64,000 nucleotides of DNA, taken from Oceanobacter mangrovi. Lineage in GTDB: Bacteria; Pseudomonadota; Gammaproteobacteria; Pseudomonadales; Oceanobacteraceae. Below the pieces are notes generated by a model. The model saw only the letters and a program-made list of their open reading frames with translations. It ran no database searches and was not told the origin of the DNA. Positions within the stretch are counted from its first letter, which is position 1. Each line of letters opens with the position of its first letter. Location of the stretch: positions 248,001-312,000 of the forward strand of contig NZ_JAHXZR010000001.1 of assembly GCF_019740315.1 (NCBI RefSeq), given 5' to 3'. Of this stretch, positions 7,670 through 16,971 are shown one piece after another. The translations under genes and the position numbers were made by a program.

Positions 7670-8412
7670 CAGCGGCTCTGCAACTTGCGTCGCAGCAATA
7701 CCGGTAACCGCAGCAACATGCCAAAGAAGAGTTTGGTATGCATCCAGCTGATCATCAGGTTATCGCGCCAGACCTTGAAGTTCGAGGTGCCGTTTTCCGG
7801 GTAAATCACCCGTGTCGGAATAAATTCCACCGGCACTCCGCGCCAGTACAGCCGCACCATAATCTCGGTGTCAAAATCCATCCGCCGACCAATACGCACC
7901 TTGTTGACCAGTTCGGTGAAGGCAGCGACGGGGTAGACCCGGAAGCCACACATGGAATCGGCCAGGCTGAACGACAGGGTTTCAATCCAGACCCACACAT
8001 GGGTGGCATAACGGCCGTACAGGCGCGCTTTGGGGACGGACTCATCGTACAGCGGCCGCCCGCTGATCAGGGCTTCCGGTTGCTGCTGTGAACGCCGCAG
8101 CATGGCTGGAATATCGTCGAGGTTGTGCTGGCCATCGGCATCCACCTGCAGAGCATGGCTGTGGCCTTGCTGCTGTGCCAGCTGAATCGCACTGATCACG
8201 GCTTCACCCTTACCACCATTGATGTTCTTGCGCAGCAGGGTCACCTGCTGTGGAGCAAAATCATCGCAAACCTGGCGAATACGGGCAGCGTGTTCGGGCG
8301 CTGAGCCGTCGTCCACCACGATCACCGGCAACTGGTACGGCAACAGCCCGCTGATAGTGCTGTGCAGCGTGGTGGAGTGGTTGTAGCAGGGAATAATAAA
8401 GCAGTAGCTCAC
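7669..8412 (-). CDS. Glycosyltransferase family 2
   Basis: A 247-residue GT2 enzyme starting MSYCFIIPCYNHSTTL, with VIVVDDGS for nucleotide-sugar binding and QVDADGQH as the metal-binding DxD region. The later MDFDTEI and the C-terminal basic segment resemble dolichol-phosphate-mannose-synthase-like GT2 proteins. Such a gene is common in aryl polyene clusters and would add the sugar or sugar-like linker between polyene and lipid. It lies between the ACP and the LpxL-like acyltransferase in one operon. The sugar substrate is unknown. Confidence 0.85.
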   Translation of the reverse strand: MSYCFIIPCYNHSTTLHSTISGLLPYQLPVIVVDDGSAPEHAARIRQVCDDFAPQQVTLLRKNINGGKGEAVISAIQLAQQQGHSHALQVDADGQHNLDDIPAMLRRSQQQPEALISGRPLYDESVPKARLYGRYATHVWVWIETLSFSLADSMCGFRVYPVAAFTELVNKVRIGRRMDFDTEIMVRLYWRGVPVEFIPTRVIYPENGTSNFKVWRDNLMISWMHTKLFFGMLLRLPVLLRRKLQSR

Positions 8413-8429
8413 GTCCGTGTGTCCTCCGC

Positions 8430-8696
8430 TCAGGCGGTACGGGACTGGATCAGGGCTACCAGCGCGTTGACGGAGGCAAAGTGCTCACGGTTTTCTTCAG
8501 AATCGTCGGTCAGGGCGATATTGAAGGCTTTCTTGATGGCTACGCCGAGCTCCAGCGCATCAATTGAATCCAGCCCGAGGCCGTCACCAAACAGCGGCGC
8601 ATCACTGTCGATATCGTCCGGGGTGATGTCTTCCAGATTGAGAGAATCAATGATCAGTTGTTTGATCTGGAGGTCAAGATTGCTCACCAGGGTCAT
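8430..8696 (-). CDS. Acyl carrier protein 1 of the polyene cluster
   Basis: An 88-residue acidic ACP. The phosphopantetheine attachment site is GLGLDSIDALEL with Ser44. It would carry the growing chain as a thioester after activation by the transferase encoded at 22316. It is the first gene of a short operon with the glycosyltransferase and the LpxL-like acyltransferase, divergent from the halogenase-like gene across a 252-base gap that should hold both promoters. Confidence 0.92.
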   Translation of the reverse strand: MTLVSNLDLQIKQLIIDSLNLEDITPDDIDSDAPLFGDGLGLDSIDALELGVAIKKAFNIALTDDSEENREHFASVNALVALIQSRTA

Positions 8697-8948
8697 CCTT
8701 TTGCTGTGTTCAGTTGGGCCGAATAAGGCCGGCTATTATCCATTCCGGGGCCGCAATATACCAGCGTGATTGGCCTGCGGCGCTGGTCGGGTCTGGCATT
8801 CGTTAGCGGTCAGAGTTGCCCAATTGGACTGGACCCAAGCTGAAATTGGCCAGCTCATCGTTGGTGTCATGGTTTGTAAACGGCCGTTATGCTATTTAAG
8901 CGGGCTTTGGTGGCAGCTGTGCCACAGAGGATCTGACAAGGACAATTC

Positions 8949-10190
8949 ATGACCCAGCTTGAGCAGTCAGCAGACGTAATTATTATTGGTGCCGGCCCAT
9001 CCGGTGCGGTGGCGGGAGCCTTGCTGAAGCAGCAGGGTTATCAGGTCACCATTCTGGAGAAGCAAACCTTCCCGCGTTTCTCGATCGGCGAAAGCCTGTT
9101 GCCGCAGTGCATGGCCTTGCTGGAGCAGGCCAATATGCTGGCAGCGGTAGAGGCGGAACCGGCGTTCCAGTTCAAGAACGGCGCTGCTTTCCATCGTAAT
9201 GGCGCTGACACCTTTTTTGACTTCCGCGAAAAATTTACCGAGGGTTGGGGCACCACCTATCAGGTGCAGCGGGCCCGCTTTGACCAGCTGCTGGCCAATG
9301 CTGCAGCGGAACAAGGTGTGAGTATTCACTATCAACACGAGATACGTGAAGTCGAGCATTCGGCTGAACAAGTCGTGGTGCATGGGGTTGATGCCGAAGG
9401 CCAGCCGTTCAGCATGAGTGGCCGTTTCCTGCTCGACGCCAGTGGTTTTGGCCGGGTACTGCCACGGCTGTTAGAACTGGAAGCGCCGTCCGGTTTCCCG
9501 GTCCGTAACGCGCTGTTTACCCATGTGATTGATCGCATCGACTGCGCCAACTACGACCGCAACAAGATTCTGGTGACGGTGCATCCACAGCAGCCGGACG
9601 TCTGGTTCTGGCTGATTCCGTTTGCCAACGGCACCTGCTCACTGGGGGTGGTGGCGAAAGAAGAGTTTTTTGCCAACTACGCCGGGCTGGAGCCGAAACA
9701 GCGCTTGCAGGCCATCGTTGCTGAAGATCCCAATCTCAGCCGTTTGCTGGCCAATGCCGATTACCCCAACGAGGTAAACCAGATTCATGGTTATTCCGCC
9801 AACGTCAAAAGCCTGGTCGGCGAAGGCTACGCGCTGCTCGGCAATGCCGGGGAATTCCTCGACCCGGTGTTCTCGTCTGGCGTCACCATTGCGCTGAAAT
9901 CCGCTGGTATGGCGGCTGACGTGCTGGGCCGCCAACTGGCCGGTGAACCGGTCGGTTGGGAAGCTGACTATGCCGAACCACTGAAACGCGGTGTTGATAC
10001 CTTCCGCACCTATGTTGAAGCCTGGTACGACGGCCGCTTCCAGGACGTGATTTTCTACGACAAGGGCAGCGACCAGATTCGCCGTATGATCAGCTCGATT
10101 CTGGCCGGTTATGCCTGGGACCAGGCCAACCCGTTTGTGAAGGAATCCGAACGACGGTTAAACACCATCGTCGAAATTGTGCGCGGCTGA
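8949..10190 (+). CDS. FAD-dependent halogenase-like oxidoreductase
   Basis: A 413-residue flavoprotein of the tryptophan-halogenase/geranylgeranyl-reductase superfamily. GAGPSG (14-19) is the FAD-binding loop. Lys76 in FQFKNGAAF is placed like the catalytic lysine of flavin halogenases. WFWLIP (219-224) fits their WxWxIP signature, and FLDPVFSSGV (303-312) fits the DPxxSSG loop. These features suggest halogenation, for example bromination, of the polyene head group as in xanthomonadin-type pigments; hydroxylation is an alternative. AAGGA lies seven bases before the ATG. It is the only plus-strand gene inside the cluster, read toward the ketosynthase gene. Confidence 0.75.
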   Translation: MTQLEQSADVIIIGAGPSGAVAGALLKQQGYQVTILEKQTFPRFSIGESLLPQCMALLEQANMLAAVEAEPAFQFKNGAAFHRNGADTFFDFREKFTEGWGTTYQVQRARFDQLLANAAAEQGVSIHYQHEIREVEHSAEQVVVHGVDAEGQPFSMSGRFLLDASGFGRVLPRLLELEAPSGFPVRNALFTHVIDRIDCANYDRNKILVTVHPQQPDVWFWLIPFANGTCSLGVVAKEEFFANYAGLEPKQRLQAIVAEDPNLSRLLANADYPNEVNQIHGYSANVKSLVGEGYALLGNAGEFLDPVFSSGVTIALKSAGMAADVLGRQLAGEPVGWEADYAEPLKRGVDTFRTYVEAWYDGRFQDVIFYDKGSDQIRRMISSILAGYAWDQANPFVKESERRLNTIVEIVRG

Positions 10191-10263
10191 TTGCGGTGCT
10201 GGGGTCTGAGTGGCAGAGCCTGGAGATGTCCAGGCCCTGCATTTCCACCATCGCCCTTGTAGG

Positions 10264-10291
10264 GTCCCGGCATGCCGGGACGGCTGTTTTT
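10264..10291 (+). terminator. Hairpin terminator between converging genes
   Basis: A perfect 18-bp palindrome, GTCCCGGCATGCCGGGAC (10264-10281), is followed by GGCTGTTTTT. It lies between the halogenase-like gene and the 3' end of the ketosynthase gene. The spacer between stem and T-run makes it less than ideal. Confidence 0.65.
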
Positions 10292-10304
10292 CAGGAAAGC
10301 GAAA

Positions 10305-11534
10305 TTACTCACCCTTCCAGCGCTTGAGAATCAGCGAGGTATTAATCCCGCCAAACGCAAAGTTATTGCTCATCACATGGTCGGTTTCAATCTGCCGTGG
10401 CTCGCCGACGATGTAATCCAGATCGCCGCACTCCGGGTCCACTTCGGTCAGGTTGACGTTAGGGTGGAACCAGCCTTCGTTCATCATGTTAATACTGACA
10501 ATCGCCTCTAACGCCCCACAGGCACCGAGCGTATGGCCGGTGAAACCCTTGAAGGAGCTGATCGGCTTTTTGCCAACCACCTTGAACGTGGCCTGGGTTT
10601 CAGCGACGTCGCCGCGATCTGTGGCGGTACCGTGGGCGCTGACATAACCAATCTGACTGGCGTCCAGTTGCGCGTCGCGCAGCGCCATTTCCATTGCAAT
10701 CTGCATGGTGGTGGCGTTTGGCTGGGTGATATGGGCACCGTCAGAGTTGGTACCAAAACCAATGATCTCGGCAATAATCGGCGCACCGCGCTGCAGCGCT
10801 GATTCAAGTTCTTCCAGAATCAGGATGCCAGCACCTTCGCCAATCACCAGGCCGTCACGGCCCTTGTCGAACGGCCGTGGAGCCAGCTCGGGGTGATCGT
10901 TCTGCAAACTGGTGGCGAACAGGGTGTCGAACACCGCGGCCTGGGTGGCGCTGAGTTCTTCACAACCACCGGCGACCATCATTTGCTGATGGCCATATTT
11001 GATCGCCTCGTAGGCATAACCAATGCCCTGGCTGCCGGAGGTACAGGCACTGGAGGTGGTGATAATCCGGCCTTTCAGACCAAAAAAGACGCCAATGTTC
11101 ACCGGTGCCGTGTGCGGCATCATACGCACGTAAGAAGTGGCGTTGAGGCCGTTGACCGAGTGGTTGAACAGCATCTGGCCGAATTCACCAATGGCGTCCG
11201 GGGTACCGGAGGACGAACCGACAGCAACTCCCATGCGGCCATCCTGAATCGACTCATCACCCAGCAAGCCGGCCTGTTCGAGCGCCAGTTCGGTTGCGCG
11301 GGTTGCCATCAGTGACATACGTCCCATGCTGCGGGTCGCCTTGCGGCTGTAATGCGTCGGCTTTTCAAAGCAGTCGGCCGGGCCGCCCAGACGGGTGTTC
11401 AAGCCTTCGTACTTGTCCCAGTCGCTGATGTAACGAATACCTGTGTTGCCGCTTTTCAGATTGTCGGCAATGGTTTCCCAGTCGGCGCCGATGGGTGAAA
11501 TGGCCGACATCCCAGTGATTACTACGCGTCGCAT
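10305..11534 (-). CDS. Beta-ketoacyl-ACP synthase (polyene elongation, KS 1)
   Basis: A 409-residue FabB/FabF-type ketosynthase with a complete Cys-His-His triad: Cys164 in TSSACTSGSQG, His301 in SAHGTATD and His334 in GHTLGACG. It would condense malonyl-ACP with the growing aryl polyene. The start is the ATG at 11534, which overlaps the stop of the ketoreductase gene (TGATG); a GTG six bases earlier is possible. It is the last gene of the main minus-strand operon. In aryl polyene systems one ketosynthase pairs with a chain-length factor and another acts as a homodimer; which this is cannot be told here. Confidence 0.93.
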   Translation of the reverse strand: MRRVVITGMSAISPIGADWETIADNLKSGNTGIRYISDWDKYEGLNTRLGGPADCFEKPTHYSRKATRSMGRMSLMATRATELALEQAGLLGDESIQDGRMGVAVGSSSGTPDAIGEFGQMLFNHSVNGLNATSYVRMMPHTAPVNIGVFFGLKGRIITTSSACTSGSQGIGYAYEAIKYGHQQMMVAGGCEELSATQAAVFDTLFATSLQNDHPELAPRPFDKGRDGLVIGEGAGILILEELESALQRGAPIIAEIIGFGTNSDGAHITQPNATTMQIAMEMALRDAQLDASQIGYVSAHGTATDRGDVAETQATFKVVGKKPISSFKGFTGHTLGACGALEAIVSINMMNEGWFHPNVNLTEVDPECGDLDYIVGEPRQIETDHVMSNNFAFGGINTSLILKRWKGE

Positions 11535-12265
11535 CAGCACATACCACCGTTAACAGAAATAACCTGACGGGTCACATAACCCGCATCCTCAGACATCAGG
11601 AAGCTGACTACCGCCGCGACCTCTTCCGGCGTGCCCATACGCTGGGCCGGAATAATTTTCAGCGCTTCTTCGAGCACATGTTGCTCTACCATTTCGGTGT
11701 CGATCAGCCCGGGCGCGACGCAGTTAACCGTGATCTTGCGTTTCGCCAGCTCGACCGCCAGCGCCTTGCAGGCGCCGATCAAACCGGCTTTGGAAGCACT
11801 GTAGTTGACCTGGCCACGGTTGCCGATGACACCGGACACAGATGCCATGGCGACAATACGGCCGGGCTTGCGGCGGCGGATCATCGGCATGGTGAGTGGC
11901 TGCACAACGTTAAAAAAGCCGTCCAGATTGGTATGAATCACGGCGTCCCAGTCGTCGTCGCTGAGCGCCGGGAAAGCGCCATCACGGGTCAGCCCGGCGT
12001 TACAGACCACGCCGTAATAGGCACCGTGGGTTTCAACGTCGGCTTCGAGAATCTCGCGGCAGGCCTGCCGGTCGGCAATATCAAATTGCAGTACCCGCGC
12101 CTGCCGACCCATGGCTTCAATCTGTTGCTGAACCTGCTCGGCTTCATCACGCTTGCTGCGGCAATGCAGCACAATGTCGAAGCCTTCACGGGCCAGTCGT
12201 AATGCGACCGCCTTGCCGATACCGCGGCTGGAGCCGGTAACCAGAACGCTGAGGGACTCAGACAT
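11534..12265 (-). CDS. 3-oxoacyl-ACP reductase (FabG-like, SDR family)
   Basis: A 243-residue short-chain dehydrogenase. TGSSRGIG (10-17) binds NADPH, NAG at 89-91 follows, and the active site is Ser142-Tyr155-Lys159 within SVSGVIGNRGQVNYSASKAG. It would reduce the 3-keto group in each polyene elongation cycle. ATG 12265 is preceded by AAAGGAAATACCC; the longer open frame to 12322 has no matching signal. It is coupled by overlap to the dehydratase upstream and the ketosynthase downstream. Confidence 0.93.
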   Translation of the reverse strand: MSESLSVLVTGSSRGIGKAVALRLAREGFDIVLHCRSKRDEAEQVQQQIEAMGRQARVLQFDIADRQACREILEADVETHGAYYGVVCNAGLTRDGAFPALSDDDWDAVIHTNLDGFFNVVQPLTMPMIRRRKPGRIVAMASVSGVIGNRGQVNYSASKAGLIGACKALAVELAKRKITVNCVAPGLIDTEMVEQHVLEEALKIIPAQRMGTPEEVAAVVSFLMSEDAGYVTRQVISVNGGMC

Positions 12266-12773
12266 GGGTATTTCCTTTTGCAGATTCCATAAATTCATCA
12301 ATATTCGGTGGCTGAAATACATTCAGCCGGGCCTGCTGCTGCTGGGGCTTGTGCGTCAGCGGGTCGATAAAACTGAGGCTGCATTCAAACGAGCCGAGGC
12401 CGTTGGCATCCTGTAACAGCCGTTCGACCTTGATGGTCAATTCAGCGCCAACCGGGAAAAAATCACAGCTGCTGCTGAATTTGCGGCTGCCGAGCAGAAA
12501 CCCCACGGAGGCTTTACCGCCGGCGGCTTTGGCCTGACTGCCAGCCCAGGCGGCAATCGCCTGGGCCATATATTCGATGCCCAGCCAGCCAGGGATGCCG
12601 CGACTTCCCGTGGCTGTGCAGGCAAAAAACTCGGCGCCGGGATGCACCCGCACCATGGCGGTGAGGCTGTCGCTACCATAGCTGATGACGTCGTCGAGCA
12701 AACTCATGGTGCCACTGTGCGGCACCAGCTCGGCAACCGCGTATTCAGCCGCCTGTTCCTGTAAATCAGTCAT
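12258..12773 (-). CDS. 3-hydroxyacyl-ACP dehydratase (APE hotdog type)
   Basis: A 171-residue hotdog-fold protein starting MTDLQEQAAEYAVAELVPHS. The segments LVPHSGTMSLLD, GWLGIEYMAQAIAAWAG and GFLLGSRKF match the dehydratase family found in aryl polyene clusters. It would dehydrate 3-hydroxyacyl-ACP to the conjugated enoyl form. ATG 12773 lies inside the end of the preceding ketosynthase gene (overlap 8 bases). A second dehydratase domain is present as a fusion at 17977-19830, giving two dehydratases as in characterised systems. Confidence 0.85.
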   Translation of the reverse strand: MTDLQEQAAEYAVAELVPHSGTMSLLDDVISYGSDSLTAMVRVHPGAEFFACTATGSRGIPGWLGIEYMAQAIAAWAGSQAKAAGGKASVGFLLGSRKFSSSCDFFPVGAELTIKVERLLQDANGLGSFECSLSFIDPLTHKPQQQQARLNVFQPPNIDEFMESAKGNTHV

Positions 12774-13953
12774 GGCTGGCACGCTCCAGTAACAGCGAAA
12801 TATTGTTGCCGCCAAAGGCAAACGAGTTACTCAGTACAAACCGTGGCGGCTGTGGCAGCCAGCTGCCGGATTCGGCCAGCTGGATTGGCGCCAGACTGGC
12901 ATCGGCATCGCCGTTCCAGCGATGCGGCGGCAGTTCGCCTTGTTGCTGCAGCGTCAGCCAGCACAAGCCCGCTTCGATCGCTCCGGCAGCACCCAGTGTG
13001 TGGCCGGTCAGGCGTTTGGTCGACGACACTGGCAGCTGTGCACCAAACAGCTGGTGCACGGCCCTGGCTTCCATCTGGTCATTCTGTGGCGTGGCAGTGC
13101 CGTGCAGATTAATGTAATCCACCTCGGCCGCCTTGATCTGGCGTTGCTGTAACGCCTGTTGCATGGCTGCAATAGCACCCAGACCTTCGGGATGCGGAGC
13201 GGAAATATGATGGGCATCGGAGCTTTCACCGGCACCGGCGAGAATCACCGGGCCAGGCTCTCGACTCATCAGAAATAACGCCGCGCCTTCACCAATATTG
13301 ATGCCATTACGGCTGGCACCCGACGGGTTACACAAGTCCGCCGACAGGCTTTCGAGTGAACCAAAGCCCTGAATCGTCATGGCGGCGAGGGAGTCAACAC
13401 CACCGGCAATCACCAGGTCACAGACGTCCTGTTGCAGCATGCGCCGAGCGCTGGCAAGCGCCTTGGCACCAGACGAACAAGCGGTAGAGATCACCAGCCT
13501 TGGACCACAGGCGTTGACCAGCTGTGCGAGTGACAATGCCGGAGCGGAAATTTCCTGAATCGAATAGCGGCTGGTGGAGGCGTGAATGCCATGATCGAGC
13601 CAGTTGGCAACCGTGTCGCCAGCTTCGGCAATACCACTGGTGCTGCTGCCCAGCACAATGCCGATACGTTCCGGCGCGATGTGCTGGCTGGCCTGTTCAA
13701 ATTGCGCACGGATCTGTTCAAAGGCGCTGAACAACAACTGGTTGTTGCGGGAACGCTGGTGCTCCGGTAGCGATTCCAGGCTGCAGAGCGGCTCGTGCAC
13801 CTGGCCGACATAAACCGGTTGCGGGCTCCACTGGCTCGACCGCGTTAGCGGCTGGGCGTTTGGGTCCTGCAGGGTTTGCCAGATTTGTTCTGGTGAGTGA
13901 CCAAGCGAGCAGACCATTCCCAGCTGATTCAGATAAACGGGAACATCCGCCAT
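12766..13953 (-). CDS. Beta-ketoacyl-ACP synthase (polyene elongation, KS 2)
   Basis: A 395-residue ketosynthase with the full triad: Cys159 in STACSSGAKA, His284 in LHGTATPQND and His318 in GHTLGAAGA. It is therefore catalytic, not a chain-length factor. The N-terminal part is more divergent from FabF than KS 1. The start ATG at 13953 overlaps the stop of the DUF3261 lipoprotein gene (TGATG); a GTG lies three bases upstream. It is in the main operon. Confidence 0.9.
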   Translation of the reverse strand: MADVPVYLNQLGMVCSLGHSPEQIWQTLQDPNAQPLTRSSQWSPQPVYVGQVHEPLCSLESLPEHQRSRNNQLLFSAFEQIRAQFEQASQHIAPERIGIVLGSSTSGIAEAGDTVANWLDHGIHASTSRYSIQEISAPALSLAQLVNACGPRLVISTACSSGAKALASARRMLQQDVCDLVIAGGVDSLAAMTIQGFGSLESLSADLCNPSGASRNGINIGEGAALFLMSREPGPVILAGAGESSDAHHISAPHPEGLGAIAAMQQALQQRQIKAAEVDYINLHGTATPQNDQMEARAVHQLFGAQLPVSSTKRLTGHTLGAAGAIEAGLCWLTLQQQGELPPHRWNGDADASLAPIQLAESGSWLPQPPRFVLSNSFAFGGNNISLLLERASHD

Positions 13954-14579
13954 CACAACATTTCCATATTCAGGGTCGTGATCCGGACCTGCTGGCCCAG
14001 ATCGGGTATTTCGATGACAAGTTCAGCGCCAGCCTGATCCGCAACCGTGGAATCTGCCGCGCCAGCAGCGCCAATCAATCGATAAACAAGGTGGGAATCA
14101 TAATATAACCGGCGTTCTCCGGTCACGGCCTGCAGCGACCAGCCAGAACCCTGCAGCTGCTGCTGAATGGCTGCCAGTGGCCAATAGGCCAGCTGGATCT
14201 GTGACAGGATCGCCTGCACATCAATCTGCGCAGGAACCAGCGGCGAGACACGGGTTTGCAGCTGTTCACCGTCGTAAATCGCCCGCATCAATTCCTGTCC
14301 AGTAGCCGCCAGCCCGACCAGCACCATCTGCTCCTGATCGACCGACCAGCTGGCGATCATGGCTCTGGAAGCATCGTCTGCCTGACTGACCTGCTGGGTC
14401 ACCTGCGCCTTAAATCCGGCGGCAGCCGGACTGAGTAGCGGTGGACGGAAATCTTCGGCTTTGGGCATTAGCAGGCTGCAACCACTGCTGCTCAGCATAC
14501 TGATAAGAGCAAAGGCAAAGACGACCAACGGCAGCACGGATGTGCGGATACCTGGGTTAAGCATACGGTGGTTAGTCAT
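13953..14579 (-). CDS. DUF3261-type lipoprotein of the polyene cluster
   Basis: A 208-residue predicted lipoprotein. A basic N-terminus is followed by VLPLVVFAFALISML and the lipobox SSGC near residue 34. Its position between the MMPL exporter and a ketosynthase is where aryl polyene clusters carry a DUF3261 lipoprotein, and the length fits. It is probably attached to the outer membrane and works with the LolA-like carrier in delivering the polyene lipid. The start overlaps the MMPL stop by 8 bases; a later ATG (14564) is also possible. Confidence 0.75.
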   Translation of the reverse strand: MTNHRMLNPGIRTSVLPLVVFAFALISMLSSSGCSLLMPKAEDFRPPLLSPAAAGFKAQVTQQVSQADDASRAMIASWSVDQEQMVLVGLAATGQELMRAIYDGEQLQTRVSPLVPAQIDVQAILSQIQLAYWPLAAIQQQLQGSGWSLQAVTGERRLYYDSHLVYRLIGAAGAADSTVADQAGAELVIEIPDLGQQVRITTLNMEML

Positions 14580-16971
14580 CTTGGGATCCCAGCGTAAAGA
14601 CCGGCGTCAGCAGCCACACCAGCACCACACCACAGAGCACAGTAGCGCCGAAATACATCAGCACCGGCGTGCTGGACAGTGCCAGCAGGCCAAACGCCAG
14701 CAAGGTAGTTAACGCCGACATGGCTACCGCCAGCCAAGTATAAAGGCTGTTGCGGCTGTTAATCAGGAAAATTCCCGCATCCAGGCCGATGCCCAGTACC
14801 AGCAGCAAGGCCAGCAGGTTAAACAGCGTCAGCTGCATTCCCAGCAACGACAGCAAGGTCAGCGTCAGGCCACTGGCCAGCGCCGGACCGGCAACAATAC
14901 GCCAGGCGCGCCAGCGGTAGCGTAATGCCAGCAGCGCCAGCACCGCTGCGTAGGCCAGCGCAATCCACCAACCCATGCTGTGGCGATAATGCTGCAGCAC
15001 CTGGCTGATGGCTGCCGGACGGTCGATCAGTTGCAGCCAGTCACGCATGGCCGGATCAGCCAGCAGCGGTTGCAATTGTTGATCCAGACTGGTGGGCACA
15101 GCGCCACCAAAATTCACCACGGCGTAGTAGCTGTTTTCGAATTGCCCCAACCATAAATGTCGCAGGCTGGCGCTAAAATCGGCCTGCTGCCATTGGTCCG
15201 GGCTGATGCTGTGGCTGGCGCGGCTGTGGAAATCGGCCCGCGCTGCGGCGCTGAGTTCGGCTGCGCCAAGCTGCTGGGTGAACTGATCCAGCAGGCCATT
15301 TGCGGCATAAACCTGATTGGCTAACAGCTGATAGTCAGCCTGCTGCTGCTGTTGCGGTGCCAGCTGCTGACTGATGCTCTGGTAATACAAACCGGGATTG
15401 TGCTGATTGAGCTGATCCAGTTCTGGTTGCAGCTGTTGCAGGTGTTGCAGCAGTTGCTGTTCAGAGTTTCCGGACACCAGCAAATAACGCGACCAGGACA
15501 CACCGCCAGCCAGCTGGTTGACTTGCTGATCGGCTTTTAACAGCGCCAGCGGCGAGGTTTGCAGCCGCACGATACTGTCGTCGAAACTGAGTCGCGGCAG
15601 CTGCCATACCGACAAGCCAGCCAACAACAGCACCACCACGGCGACGCTGGGCTGGTTGGCCCTTGGCCAGCGTTGGCGAATGTGGTCGAGGCCGCGCAAT
15701 AGGTAGGCGACGTGGGGATTGGCGGGCAGCCGTCGGGTCAGCACGGGTAGTAGCCCAATTACCGTCAGCCAGGCACCGATCAGACCGGCGGCGGAAAACA
15801 CCGCCATTTGTTGCAAGCCGGGAAAGGGTGCCGCAGCCTGCGCCAGATAGGCCAATACACTGGAAAACATCCCCAGCGTAATCGCCGTCATTACCGGGCT
15901 GTGGCGGTTGTTTGGGCGGTCGTCTGCACTGCCTGGCTGTTCCAGCCGGTGACAGAGGTAATGCAGCGAATAGTCGATGGCGACACCAACCAGGCTGGCA
16001 CCAAAAGCGAGGGTAATGATATGCACCCGTTCAAACAGCAGCAGACAGGTCGCCATCGCCAGCAAACAGCCACATAACAGTGGCAGGAACACCAGCAGCA
16101 GGTACGACGGCCGCCGGAACACCAGCAGTATCAGCAGCACAATGCCGACCAGTGACAGCGCTCCGATGGTGGATATTTCCTGTTTGGCCTGCGCCGCGCC
16201 ATAACTGGCGTGGATGATCAGGCCGGTATAACTGAGGCCATCAACCGACGCTTTGAGTTGCTCAAGTAACTGGCCGACCTGCTGTTGATAGCCCATTGCA
16301 AACGGGCTGCCATTCAGGTCTGCCACCAGAATCCGGTGCCATAACTGGCCTTTTGCGGTCTGTTCCAGCCGGGTCGGCCAGTCATCCTGCAGACTGATGC
16401 CATGACTCGGCAGTGCCTGTTCGCGCCAATGATCGAACAGCTGTAAGGGGTCGTCGCTGAGGTGCTGGGCCAGACTGCCACCCAGTGGTGAATACAAACG
16501 GCTGATGGCCTTGCTCACCAGTGGATTGGCTGCTGAGCTATTGGTCGGCGTATTTTCCAGCAGCTGGCGGTCGGTGTTGGTCAGATGGTAATAACGCCAG
16601 TCGTACAGCTGTTCGAGCGCTTGCTGCAGCTGGCTGGCATCGGTATGGCCGGTGATCTGTTTGAACAGCCCGGATTGCTGTAACGCCTGTTGTAATTGGC
16701 TGGCGTTGGCAGCGCTTGCCTGACGCTGGCCGGACACCACCAGAATCAGCCGTTGGCTGGCGTTATCCGCCAGCTGATTGTTGGCGAAATCGGCCGCGGC
16801 GCTGTTCTCCTCGGCGGGCAGCAACGCCAGAATGCTGGTGTCGAATTGCAGTCCGCGACTGATTTGCCAGCCGCAAAACAGCAGCGCTGCCAGCATCACC
16901 AGCAGCCAGCTGGTTAACCAGGTCGTTTGGCTGGTCTTGCGGTTGGTTGTTGGGCTTGTAGCAGCGGACAT
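14572..16971 (-). CDS. MMPL-family (RND-like) exporter
   Basis: A 799-residue inner-membrane protein with the MMPL layout. There is an N-terminal membrane segment, a soluble domain (about 60-260), then a five- to six-helix bundle. A second soluble domain and a second bundle follow (from about 670). GVAIDYSLHYL carries the Asp typical of the proton relay in such transporters, and GIGLDAGIFLI is the matching motif in the second half. In aryl polyene clusters this protein is thought to move the finished lipid-linked pigment out of the inner membrane. It is coupled by TGATG to the LolA-like gene. Confidence 0.88.
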   Translation of the reverse strand: MSAATSPTTNRKTSQTTWLTSWLLVMLAALLFCGWQISRGLQFDTSILALLPAEENSAAADFANNQLADNASQRLILVVSGQRQASAANASQLQQALQQSGLFKQITGHTDASQLQQALEQLYDWRYYHLTNTDRQLLENTPTNSSAANPLVSKAISRLYSPLGGSLAQHLSDDPLQLFDHWREQALPSHGISLQDDWPTRLEQTAKGQLWHRILVADLNGSPFAMGYQQQVGQLLEQLKASVDGLSYTGLIIHASYGAAQAKQEISTIGALSLVGIVLLILLVFRRPSYLLLVFLPLLCGCLLAMATCLLLFERVHIITLAFGASLVGVAIDYSLHYLCHRLEQPGSADDRPNNRHSPVMTAITLGMFSSVLAYLAQAAAPFPGLQQMAVFSAAGLIGAWLTVIGLLPVLTRRLPANPHVAYLLRGLDHIRQRWPRANQPSVAVVVLLLAGLSVWQLPRLSFDDSIVRLQTSPLALLKADQQVNQLAGGVSWSRYLLVSGNSEQQLLQHLQQLQPELDQLNQHNPGLYYQSISQQLAPQQQQQADYQLLANQVYAANGLLDQFTQQLGAAELSAAARADFHSRASHSISPDQWQQADFSASLRHLWLGQFENSYYAVVNFGGAVPTSLDQQLQPLLADPAMRDWLQLIDRPAAISQVLQHYRHSMGWWIALAYAAVLALLALRYRWRAWRIVAGPALASGLTLTLLSLLGMQLTLFNLLALLLVLGIGLDAGIFLINSRNSLYTWLAVAMSALTTLLAFGLLALSSTPVLMYFGATVLCGVVLVWLLTPVFTLGSQDD

